DNA of 64,000 bases from Sphingomonas sp. PAMC26645. Its GTDB lineage: Bacteria > Pseudomonadota > Alphaproteobacteria > Sphingomonadales > Sphingomonadaceae. The notes under the pieces are model-generated. The model was not told the origin of the DNA. It saw only the letters and a list, made by a program, of their open reading frames with translations, and did no database searches. A program made the translations under genes and the position numbers. The DNA lies in assembly GCF_004795835.1 (NCBI RefSeq), contig NZ_CP039249.1, positions 2,827,001 through 2,891,000 on the forward strand. The letters run 5' to 3'. Below, one piece after another: positions 28,568-36,289 of this stretch (the stretch's first letter is position 1; each line of letters starts with the position of its first letter).

Positions 28568-31511
28568 ACCATTCGTCGCGTCGCATCAGCTGGTCATACT
28601 CGGCATAGGGGGCGTATTCGGGGACGAGCTTGGCGGTGAACGCGGCGCTGCCGGTGAGCCATTCGCCGACGACTTCGGTGAAGTTGTGCGCAGCGATCGA
28701 CGTGAATTCGGCGGTCGGGATCTTGTCGCGCTTACCCTCGGGATCGACCGGGCTCTCGATATAGCCGAACGCGTCGCGCTTCTTGCCGAGCGACCAATAT
28801 TCGAACGCGCCCGCGATGCCGGAGACGTCTGGGAACCCGCCGCGTTCGGCGATCAGGCCGAGCAGCCCGAGCTGGAGGCTGTACCCGGCGCGCACCGCGG
28901 TTGGGGACGGTGGCTTCCCGGTCTTGTAGTCGATCACGGCCAAGCGCCCGTCGGGCAGCTTGTCGATGCGGTCGTAGCGACCCGATAGCGTCACCCCCGC
29001 GATCTCGATCTTGCCCCTGCCCTCGGCGCTGGCGACGCTCCGGCCGTCCTCACCTTGTGCGACGATAGCGCCGGCGATCCAGTCGATCGCCTCAAGCAAC
29101 CGCGGCTGCCAGAGTGCGCGCATCATCGGATGTGTGCGCTCGTCGTCGAGCATCGCCTTCGCGCGCAGCCGCAGCGTGTCGACGGTGCACCCGTCCTGCT
29201 TCCACCACTGCTCGAGAATGTCGTGCACCGCCGTCCCGCGCCACGCCGCGCTGGGATCGGCATCGACCGGATCGAGCGGCATAAGGCCGAGAACACGGCG
29301 CGCGTAGAAGGCGTAGGGGTCGGCCTTGAGGCGATCGACCTCGGTGACGGAGATGGCCTTCGGACGCAGCAGCGCCGGCGGTGACGGTGCGGGCCGGTCG
29401 GCGGGTTCGTGCACGCCCGGATCGTCGAGCGCCCGCGTCCAGCCTTCCAGCGCCGATGCGCGCTCGAACCTATCGCCTGCGAGCGCCTGCAACCGGAGCC
29501 AGAGGCGCGAGGCCAGAGCGGGCGACTTCGCATCCCGCCGCGCCCGCGTGACCACAGCGCGGGGAGCCCCCAGCGCCTGCGCGAAATCGTGCGCCGCAGT
29601 GCCGACACGTCGCTCCAGACCCGGCAGGCCAAGCTCCATCCGTATGCGCGGTGCCAGCCAGGGGTCGGGCGCAGGCCGCCCCGGCCACACGCCCTCGTTC
29701 AGCCCGCCGAGGACCATGACGTCGGCGGTCTGCAACCGCGCCTCGATCAGGCCGTAGATCGCCAGCCGTGGATGCCCACCCGGCGCCGGCCGCACCGCGA
29801 CTTCGTCGAGCAACGTTCGCAACAGTTGCGGCAGCTCGCGCGGATCAATCCGCGGCGGTCCGGCGGGCGCTTCGGCCTCCAGATCGGCAAGGAACTCCGC
29901 TGCCGCACGCCCTGCGAGCCCCGACCAGAGATTGTCGCCGCACAAGGTCTGCGCCGTCTCGCGCAGGCACGCGAGCACCGACGCCAAGGGCTGCGGTCCC
30001 TGGTCGAACGCGTTCGCCAGCGGCGTCAGCAGCGGCTGGACGTCGGTCCACCACGTCGCCGCCGTGCCCTTGCGCTCCTCCAGATGTCCGGCGATCCCGT
30101 CGAGCCCCGCCGCCGGCCTTGGCCCGCGCAACCGTCGGTCGAGCGCGCGCGCGCCGTCGAGCCAGAGCAAGCGATCCTCGCCTGCACGGACCAGCGGGTG
30201 CTTCAGCAACGCCAGCAGCGCGAGCGGCGAGAAGCGCTGCGCCGCCGCTTCGGCCAGCGCGAGCAGGAGCGTGCCCGGCGGCAGGATCGACAAGGGCCGC
30301 CCTGCGCTATCGTCAATGCTGATGCCCCAGCGGCCGAGATGCGCCGCCACGCGCCGCGCCAGCGCGCGATCGGGCGTGACGAGGGCGGCGGTCCGCTCGG
30401 GCACTTCCAGCGCCTCGCGCAGGACGAGCGCGATCGCCTGCGCCTCCTCTGCTGGCGTTGCGAGTTCGGCGGCGGTCACGCCCTTCAAACGGCGATCCTC
30501 CGCCGCGATCTGCGTCCATTTCCCCGTGAAATCCGCGGGCGCCAGTGCGTTGGCGATCGCCCGGCCGCGCGCGGGGTCGGCATCGTGCCCGCCGCCCTCG
30601 CGCCATGTCTGCACCTCGCCCCGGGCGACGCCCATGCGCAGGAGCATCAGCTTCGCATCGAACTGCGGATGCGTCTCGATCGAGCGCCGCGTGAGCCCGG
30701 TCACCGGGTTCGGATCGTGCGGGCCGAGCGCGTCCCATTCCTCGTCCGGCAGCGCCAGGTCGAGGCCGGCGAATACCACCATGCCCTGCGGCATGCCGGC
30801 GATGCAGCGGAGCAGGCGCGCGACCGCTGGCGCGGAATCGGTCACGCCGGCCGCGCAGACGATCCCGGCGGGCGGTGCGTTTCGCCAGCGCTTGTCGAGC
30901 CGGTCGAGCAACCCCGAGCGTCGCGTCGCCGCGTCGATCCGCTCCAGCCGCGCGAGTTCGCCCGGCCAGCGTTGCAGCACGATCTCGAACGTCGCCAGCG
31001 CGCGACGCCAATGCTCGGTGAGTTCGGGGCCGAGCTCGATATCGCGCAACTTGGTCGGCGGCACTTCCTCGACCAGCAACTGATCGAGCGTCCGCGCGAG
31101 TTCACCCGCGAGCCGCACCGCTTCGGCGGCATCGACGGGATGGCCTTCGCGCGCCCGCTCTTCGGACACCAGTCGCGCGAGGATCATGCGCCGCTGATAG
31201 GACGGTACCGCGGGCAGCGGCGGATCGATGTCGTCCGCGGGATCGAGCGCGGCGCCGACCGCCTCGCCCATCTCCGGATCGCCCAGCGCCACCAATCGCG
31301 GCAGCACGAGCCCGCCGCCGCTTGCACGCACGAACGCCTCGGTCACCGCCTTCACCGCGCGGTTGTTCGGCAGCACGACGAGCGCGCGGGCGAGCGCCAG
31401 CGGATCGCGCCCCGCCCGCCGGGTCAGCCCGGCGACCAGCGCGTCCGCAAACGCGCGGTGCGCGGGGATCGTGTAGAGCGTCGGGCGATCCGCCGTGGCG
31501 ACGTCAGCCAT
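28551..31511 (-). CDS. addB: Double-strand break repair protein AddB
   Basis: AddB subunit, 986 residues. An N-terminal inactive-helicase-like region opens with IPAHRAFADALVAGL and LVVLPNNRAVKAVTEAF. The C-terminal PD-(D/E)XK nuclease has GRYDRIDKLPDGRLAVIDYKTGKPP and YSLQLGLLGL. VMVLGGLNEGVWPG and MELGLPGLERR are typical AddB blocks. The alphaproteobacterial AddB lacks the B. subtilis-type iron-sulfur cysteines, and I see none here. Its ATG overlaps the murU stop by 8 bp (ATGGCTGA). Confidence 0.95.
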   Translation of the reverse strand: MADVATADRPTLYTIPAHRAFADALVAGLTRRAGRDPLALARALVVLPNNRAVKAVTEAFVRASGGGLVLPRLVALGDPEMGEAVGAALDPADDIDPPLPAVPSYQRRMILARLVSEERAREGHPVDAAEAVRLAGELARTLDQLLVEEVPPTKLRDIELGPELTEHWRRALATFEIVLQRWPGELARLERIDAATRRSGLLDRLDKRWRNAPPAGIVCAAGVTDSAPAVARLLRCIAGMPQGMVVFAGLDLALPDEEWDALGPHDPNPVTGLTRRSIETHPQFDAKLMLLRMGVARGEVQTWREGGGHDADPARGRAIANALAPADFTGKWTQIAAEDRRLKGVTAAELATPAEEAQAIALVLREALEVPERTAALVTPDRALARRVAAHLGRWGISIDDSAGRPLSILPPGTLLLALAEAAAQRFSPLALLALLKHPLVRAGEDRLLWLDGARALDRRLRGPRPAAGLDGIAGHLEERKGTAATWWTDVQPLLTPLANAFDQGPQPLASVLACLRETAQTLCGDNLWSGLAGRAAAEFLADLEAEAPAGPPRIDPRELPQLLRTLLDEVAVRPAPGGHPRLAIYGLIEARLQTADVMVLGGLNEGVWPGRPAPDPWLAPRIRMELGLPGLERRVGTAAHDFAQALGAPRAVVTRARRDAKSPALASRLWLRLQALAGDRFERASALEGWTRALDDPGVHEPADRPAPSPPALLRPKAISVTEVDRLKADPYAFYARRVLGLMPLDPVDADPSAAWRGTAVHDILEQWWKQDGCTVDTLRLRAKAMLDDERTHPMMRALWQPRLLEAIDWIAGAIVAQGEDGRSVASAEGRGKIEIAGVTLSGRYDRIDKLPDGRLAVIDYKTGKPPSPTAVRAGYSLQLGLLGLIAERGGFPDVSGIAGAFEYWSLGKKRDAFGYIESPVDPEGKRDKIPTAEFTSIAAHNFTEVVGEWLTGSAAFTAKLVPEYAPYAEYDQLMRRDEWYGRER

Positions 31512-32259
31512 CCGCTAGGATCGCCTCGGTCTTCGGGATCGCGGCGGGCGTGCCGACGTCGAACCACAGGCCCTGATGGACCTGGCCGTAAGCGCGGCCG
31601 GCGGCGATCGCACGATCCCAGAAGAGGTTGGTCGAGAACGGCCCCTCCGGCCAGTCCGCGATCAGGCGCGGGTGGAGAATCTGGATGCCGGTATAGGCGA
31701 ACGGTGCGACGCGGCCGGGCTTGCGGCGGCCAGCGATCCGCCCGTCGCTGCCCAGGTAGAAATCGCCCATGCCGCCGTGATTGTTCGCGCGCGCCAGCGG
31801 CACCATCAGCAGCAGCGCGTCCATCTTCGCGTCGTCCCAGCGCGACGCGAGCAGCCTGATCGCGTCCATCGGCCCGTCGATCCAGAGATTGTCGCTATTG
31901 ACGACCAGCACCGGCGCGTTCCCGAGCAGATGCCGCGCCTGGACGAGCCCGCCGCCCGTCTCCATCAGCATCTTGCGCTCGTCGGAGATCACGACCTCGA
32001 TCCCATCGAACCGGTCGGTGACGTGCGCCTCCAGCGTGTCCGCCAGATAGTGCACGTTGACGACCGCGCGCTTGATCCCGGCGGCCTGCAACCGCTCGAA
32101 GACGTGGTCGATCAGCGGCTTGCCTGCGACCTGCACCAGCGGCTTTGGCCTCGTCGCGGTCAGCGGGCGCATCCGCTTGCCCAGGCCCGCTGCCATCACC
32201 ATCGCCGTCTCGGGCACGATCCCGCGCGGGACAGGCCGGATCGTCTGCTGGCGGCTCAC
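31504..32259 (-). CDS. murU: N-acetylmuramate alpha-1-phosphate uridylyltransferase MurU
   Basis: Nucleotidyltransferase that makes UDP-MurNAc from MurNAc-1-phosphate in the fosfomycin-bypassing cell-wall recycling route. It has 251 residues from the GTG at 32259, which overlaps the amgK stop in a GTGA arrangement. Longer in-frame starts run antisense-like into amgK. The signature AAGLGKRMRPLTATRPKPL is at about residues 23-41. VLVVNSDNLWIDGP (metal-site Asp) and FSTNLFWDRAIAAG are also typical. Assignment as MurU rather than another sugar-phosphate nucleotidyltransferase rests on the adjacent amgK. Confidence 0.92.
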   Translation of the reverse strand: MSRQQTIRPVPRGIVPETAMVMAAGLGKRMRPLTATRPKPLVQVAGKPLIDHVFERLQAAGIKRAVVNVHYLADTLEAHVTDRFDGIEVVISDERKMLMETGGGLVQARHLLGNAPVLVVNSDNLWIDGPMDAIRLLASRWDDAKMDALLLMVPLARANNHGGMGDFYLGSDGRIAGRRKPGRVAPFAYTGIQILHPRLIADWPEGPFSTNLFWDRAIAAGRAYGQVHQGLWFDVGTPAAIPKTEAILADG

Positions 32260-33233
32260 GCGCTCAAGGCCAGCGGATCGCCGCGCAGCGCGGGCGGCAC
32301 GTTCGCCGCGAACCATGCCGCGACCGGCGCCATTACCGGCTGTGCCAGATCGCGCTCCAGATACGTCCAGACGCGCGGGCACATCGTCGCATAATGCGGC
32401 TTGCCGTCGCGCTTCCACAGCCGTGTGAAGATGCCGAGGATCTTCGCGTTCCGCTGCGCGCCGAGCACGTGATACGCGTTCATGAAGTCTTCCCCCGCGT
32501 CCGCCGCCGCGCGATATCGCTCCAGCATCGCCGCCTCGACCGCCGGATCGACCGTCCGCCGCGCATCCTGCAACAGCGACACGAGGTCATACGCTGGATG
32601 CCCCGCCAAGGCGTCCTGGAAATCGAGCAGGCCGAGTGATCGCTCCGGCCCGACGAGCATCAGGTTTTCGGCATGATAATCGCGCAATACCGTAACCGGC
32701 GTCTCGGCGATGGCGTGGTCGAACACCGACTCCCAAGCCGCGTCCCAACCTGCGAGATCGGGCTCGATCCCAACCGCCGGGCAATACCATTCGACGAATA
32801 GCCCCGCCTCGCGCTTCAGCACGGCGCGATCATAGGGGGGGACCGGCCCAGCCGGCTCCGCACGAAGTCGGACCAGCAGGTCAATCGCAGGCGCATACAG
32901 CGACAGTTCCCCCCCCGGTGAAGCATCGACCGCCTCGCGCAGCCGATCGTCGCCGAAATCCTCGATCAGCACGAGCCCTTGGTCGAGGTCGCACGCCAGG
33001 ATAGCCGGCGCGGCGAAGTCACGTTCGACAAGCCATTTGGCCACCGCGATGAACGGGCGGGGATCCTCGTGCGGAGGTGGCGCATCCATGAGGATCGCTT
33101 TCCGCCCTGCTCCGATCGCGCGGAAATAGCGCCGGAACGACGCGTCGCCCGCGACCGGGAGGATCTGCGCGCCTCCCCAGCCATGGGCATCGAGGAAAGC
33201 GGCGGCGCCGGGCGGCGGGGTCATGTCGGCCAT
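32256..33233 (-). CDS. amgK: Anomeric MurNAc/GlcNAc kinase AmgK
   Basis: Phosphorylates recycled MurNAc at C1 and feeds MurU. It has 325 residues with an aminoglycoside-phosphotransferase fold: ASFRRYFRA and AILMDAPPP (N-lobe), LIEDFGDDRL (hinge), the catalytic Brenner loop VLRDYHAENLMLV and GLLDFQDALAGHPAYDLVSLLQD (metal-binding DFQD). I chose the ATG at 33233 because GGAGG lies 6 nt upstream; a later ATG at 33224 overlaps the tsaE stop as ATGA and is an alternative. It overlaps tsaE by 13 bp and murU by 4 bp. Confidence 0.93.
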   Translation of the reverse strand: MADMTPPPGAAAFLDAHGWGGAQILPVAGDASFRRYFRAIGAGRKAILMDAPPPHEDPRPFIAVAKWLVERDFAAPAILACDLDQGLVLIEDFGDDRLREAVDASPGGELSLYAPAIDLLVRLRAEPAGPVPPYDRAVLKREAGLFVEWYCPAVGIEPDLAGWDAAWESVFDHAIAETPVTVLRDYHAENLMLVGPERSLGLLDFQDALAGHPAYDLVSLLQDARRTVDPAVEAAMLERYRAAADAGEDFMNAYHVLGAQRNAKILGIFTRLWKRDGKPHYATMCPRVWTYLERDLAQPVMAPVAAWFAANVPPALRGDPLALSA

Positions 33234-33670
33234 CGCGACCTCCAAGCTTCCGGCACGCCGATAGTCAAGCCGCGCGTGCCGTCGGGCTCGATCGTCAGGC
33301 TCAGGCGAAGCGCATCCGGCCAGTAATCCGGGCCTGCGCGTTCCGGCCATTCAACCAGCAGAAGCGAATCATAGCGGGCGTCGTCGAGCGCGAGTTCCTC
33401 GATCTCGGCGGGGTCGTCGATGCGGTAGAGATCGACGTGCAGTACGGGGAAGCGCACTTCGGGGGGCTCGTAGGGCTGGACGATGGCGAAGCTGGGGGAT
33501 GGCGCTTCGCCGGCGAGGCCTAGTGCGGCGAGGAGGCCGCGCGCGACGCTGGTTTTGCCGGCGCCGAGCGTGCCCACAAGCGTGATCACGTCGCCCGGGC
33601 GAACGCGGTCGGCCAACAGCGCCCCGAACGCTTCGGTCGCTTGCGGATCGGATAGGAGGATTGCGTGCAT
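33221..33670 (-). CDS. tsaE: tRNA t6A biosynthesis ATPase TsaE
   Basis: ATPase of the TsaBDE complex that forms N6-threonylcarbamoyladenosine at A37 of ANN-decoding tRNAs. It has 149 residues. Walker A is GTLGAGKTSVARGL (residues 33-46), PSPSFAIVQPYE is the conserved threonine/serine-rich switch, and LHVDLYRIDDPAEIEELAL plus LLVEWPERAG complete the family pattern. The start at 33670 is only 3 bp from the end of a family C repeat, and the repeat arm (GGGGAGAGGG) is its Shine-Dalgarno. It is the first gene of the overlapping operon ending at trxA. Confidence 0.96.
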   Translation of the reverse strand: MHAILLSDPQATEAFGALLADRVRPGDVITLVGTLGAGKTSVARGLLAALGLAGEAPSPSFAIVQPYEPPEVRFPVLHVDLYRIDDPAEIEELALDDARYDSLLLVEWPERAGPDYWPDALRLSLTIEPDGTRGLTIGVPEAWRSRWPT

Positions 33671-33673
33671 TAG

Positions 33674-33772
33674 CCCTCTCCCCCTCGGGGAGAGGGTTGG
33701 GTGAGGGGCTGTTCCAAGCGCTGCACTGCTTGGTGACCCCTCACCCCGACCCTCTCCCCGGAGGGGAGAGGG
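33674..33772. repeat. Family C inverted-arm repeat between divL and tsaE
   Basis: CCCTCTCCCC-ctc-GGGGAGAGGG, TTGGGTGAGGGGC, centre, CCCCTCACCCC and CCCTCTCCCC-gga-GGGGAGAGGG. Read on the minus strand, one arm ends CTA-ATG at the tsaE start, so the ribosome-binding site lies within a hairpin stem. Confidence 0.9.
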
Positions 33773-33788
33773 AGCAGAAGATCGGCGC

Positions 33789-36149
33789 TCATCGGCGTGG
33801 TAGCTCGACGGTGATCAGCGTACCGGCGCCCGGCTCGGACACCAGTTCTATCGTCCCGCCGTGTGCCTCGACGAACTGTTTCGCCAACGGCAGTCCGAGA
33901 CCCAGAGCGCGATCCCCCATAGGCTTCGACTCCGCGAACCTGTCGAACGCGTGCGCCACCGCCTCCGCATCCATTCCAACCCCATCGTCCGACACCACGA
34001 TCCGCGCGGACGTCGCATTACCGTCGGTATGCAGCAGCACCCGCCCGCCGTCCGGCGTTGCCGCAACCGCATGGCGCAACAGATGTTCGACGACCTCCTT
34101 CAACCGCTTCGGATTGCCGTTCACGCGCCCAGTCGACCGCGCCACCTCGATCGCGAAATCAAGCTTTCGTCGTTTGGCCGACGGCAGGATCGTCTCCGCC
34201 GCCGCACGCACGGTAGTGGCCAGATCGACGTCGCTGCGATCGGTTTCCGCACGATCGCTCTCCGCGCGCGTCAGGTCGAGCACGTCGTCGACCAGCAACC
34301 CCAGCCGCTCGACGGACTCGAGAATCGCCCCGACATAGCCCTCGGCCTGCGGCGTCAGCGCACCCGCGTACCCGCCATGCAACATCTCCGCGAACCCGCT
34401 GATCGACGTCAGCGGCGTGCGCAGTTCGTAGCTCATGTTCGCAACGAAGGCGGTCTTCACCTTGTCGGTCGCCTCGAGCGCGTCCGCACGGTCACGTAGA
34501 GCCTGCTCCGCGCGCCGGCTGTCGGTGATGTCGAGCATCGTGAACAGCGCATTCCCATCGGGCAACGGCACGCCCGCAAACTCGAAATGCCGCCCGTCCG
34601 CGAATGCCACGCGACCGCCGCGCTGCTGGCGCCCGACCGTCGCCGACCGGACGAGATCGGGGATCAATGCCGACCGGCCAGGTGTCGCGAGTTTCGCACC
34701 GGCGGCTTCGGCGAACGCATCGACGCGGGGGTGCGAAGCGAGAAATTCTTCCTCCAGGCCCCACAACGCGCGGAACCGGTTGTTCCACAACTGCAACCGA
34801 CCATCCGCCGCAAACACGCCAAGCGCCTCGAACAGATTGTCGAACGTCGCCGTCCGCACCCGCAGCAACGTGTCGCGCGCGCTGGCAAGCTGGACCTGCT
34901 CGGTGCGATCCTCGAAGATGAGCAACAAGCCGCCATCGGGAAGCGGCTGCGCGACCACGCGGAGATGCGTGCCGCCGCGCAGATGCCAATTCTCTTCCAT
35001 CGCACCGCCGCCCTGGGTCGAGCCGGTCTGCATGAACCAGTCGCGCCGCTCCGCCTTCCAGCTCGGGAAATCGCGGACCTCCGGTAGCCGGTTCGCCTCG
35101 CGCATCCGCTCCAACACCCGGTCGAACTCGGGTCGATCAGCCAGCCATTCGCTCCGCATCGCGAACATCCGGCGGAACGGCTGGTTGCAGAACACGAGCG
35201 AGCGATCCCCACCGAACTGCGCCACCCCTGCCGATAGCCGGTCGAGCATCGCGCGCTGGGCTTCGGCAAAACGCTTGGCGCCCGACCGTGCCTGCTCCAG
35301 TTCCTCGATATCGATCGCGAACCCGGCCACGCCGCCGCTCGGCAACGGTACGTCGTAGATTTGCAGCGACCGTCGCGCACCGTCGATCGTCGCGGGCAGG
35401 ACCTGCTGATGCGGGCGTCCCTGCTCGCGCGCGACCGCAGCACCAGCGAGCGGCCCGCCACGTCCTGATCCCTCGACCAGCTCCAGCCCACGCGCGACGA
35501 CGTCCGCGGCATCGCGCCCCTCGACAGCGTCGACATAGGCCGAGTTCACCATCGCCAGTCGCAAGTCGGTCGCGCGATACCACATCGGCATCGGCGCCGC
35601 CTCGATCAGCCCCGTCAGCGACTCATACGCCTCGCCGAGTCGCGCAGTCTCGGAACCAAGTCGTGCGATCTCCGCCTCGCTGTCGGTCGCATCGAACGCC
35701 CAGAGCAATACCGCCCCGGTCGCGCCCATCTCGCCCGGCGCGCGCCCACCGCGAAACGTGATCGCCCGCGTCGAGCCCTGCAACCGCACCGACCGCACGA
35801 ACGCCCGCCCCGACCGCTGCGCCGCCGTGACGTCGGCAATCAACCGCGCGGCATCGTCGGCGGACAGCCCCGCCCCCCCGGCAGCAAGCTCCGCGATCGA
35901 CCGCGGTGGCGCGTCGAGCCCAAGCCAGTCCGCCATTCGCTGCGTCATCTCGATCCGGCCGCCCGAGCGGATCACCGTCACGATCGCCGGCGACCCGTCG
36001 AGGATCGTCTGCAACTGCGCGCTTGCGTCTACCGCGCCCGCAGCATCGGCACGCGCGCGCAGGCCAGAGTAAAGGACAACCAAGCCGGCGAGGATCGCCA
36101 ATAGCAGTAACGCCCCTACCATCACGGCAGCACCGGTCCCGAGGACCAT
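33789..36149 (-). CDS. divL: DivL-like PAS sensor pseudo-histidine-kinase (Tyr in place of His)
   Basis: Membrane-anchored PAS kinase homologue of 786 residues. An N-terminal transmembrane helix (about residues 5-30) is followed by several PAS-like regions (about 45-550), a dimerisation H-box region and a HATPase domain. The H-box reads FVANMSYELRTPL: the phosphoacceptor His is replaced by Tyr574 (codon TAC at 34428-34430). Caulobacter DivL, essential for CtrA control, has the same swap (Tyr550). The ATP lid keeps DDGVGMD and GLGLPLAKQF, but the N-box Asn is His (LLRHAV). Start at ATG 36149 by topology; no strong Shine-Dalgarno. The symbol is inferred from architecture and the Tyr. Confidence 0.85.
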   Translation of the reverse strand: MVLGTGAAVMVGALLLLAILAGLVVLYSGLRARADAAGAVDASAQLQTILDGSPAIVTVIRSGGRIEMTQRMADWLGLDAPPRSIAELAAGGAGLSADDAARLIADVTAAQRSGRAFVRSVRLQGSTRAITFRGGRAPGEMGATGAVLLWAFDATDSEAEIARLGSETARLGEAYESLTGLIEAAPMPMWYRATDLRLAMVNSAYVDAVEGRDAADVVARGLELVEGSGRGGPLAGAAVAREQGRPHQQVLPATIDGARRSLQIYDVPLPSGGVAGFAIDIEELEQARSGAKRFAEAQRAMLDRLSAGVAQFGGDRSLVFCNQPFRRMFAMRSEWLADRPEFDRVLERMREANRLPEVRDFPSWKAERRDWFMQTGSTQGGGAMEENWHLRGGTHLRVVAQPLPDGGLLLIFEDRTEQVQLASARDTLLRVRTATFDNLFEALGVFAADGRLQLWNNRFRALWGLEEEFLASHPRVDAFAEAAGAKLATPGRSALIPDLVRSATVGRQQRGGRVAFADGRHFEFAGVPLPDGNALFTMLDITDSRRAEQALRDRADALEATDKVKTAFVANMSYELRTPLTSISGFAEMLHGGYAGALTPQAEGYVGAILESVERLGLLVDDVLDLTRAESDRAETDRSDVDLATTVRAAAETILPSAKRRKLDFAIEVARSTGRVNGNPKRLKEVVEHLLRHAVAATPDGGRVLLHTDGNATSARIVVSDDGVGMDAEAVAHAFDRFAESKPMGDRALGLGLPLAKQFVEAHGGTIELVSEPGAGTLITVELPRR

Positions 36150-36224
36150 TATCGGGAAGCCCGTGGCGACATCATCCGACCATGTAGGCCAATCCGTCCC
36201 CCCGGGGAAAGCCACGAGACAACG

Positions 36225-36257
36225 AAAAGGGCGGGCCCGACATGCGGACCCGCCCCT
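36225..36257 (-). terminator. Rho-independent terminator of the TonB receptor gene
   Basis: On the minus strand GGGGCGGGTCCG...CGGGCCCGCCC followed by TTTT, 32 bp downstream of the receptor stop and upstream of divL. Confidence 0.88.
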
Positions 36258-36289
36258 TCGCGATCTTAACGGTGGAAACTGGCTTGCGC

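Noticed and set aside
29409..31859. An 816-codon plus-strand frame opposite addB
   Set aside because: Antisense shadow of addB with no start signal or domain.
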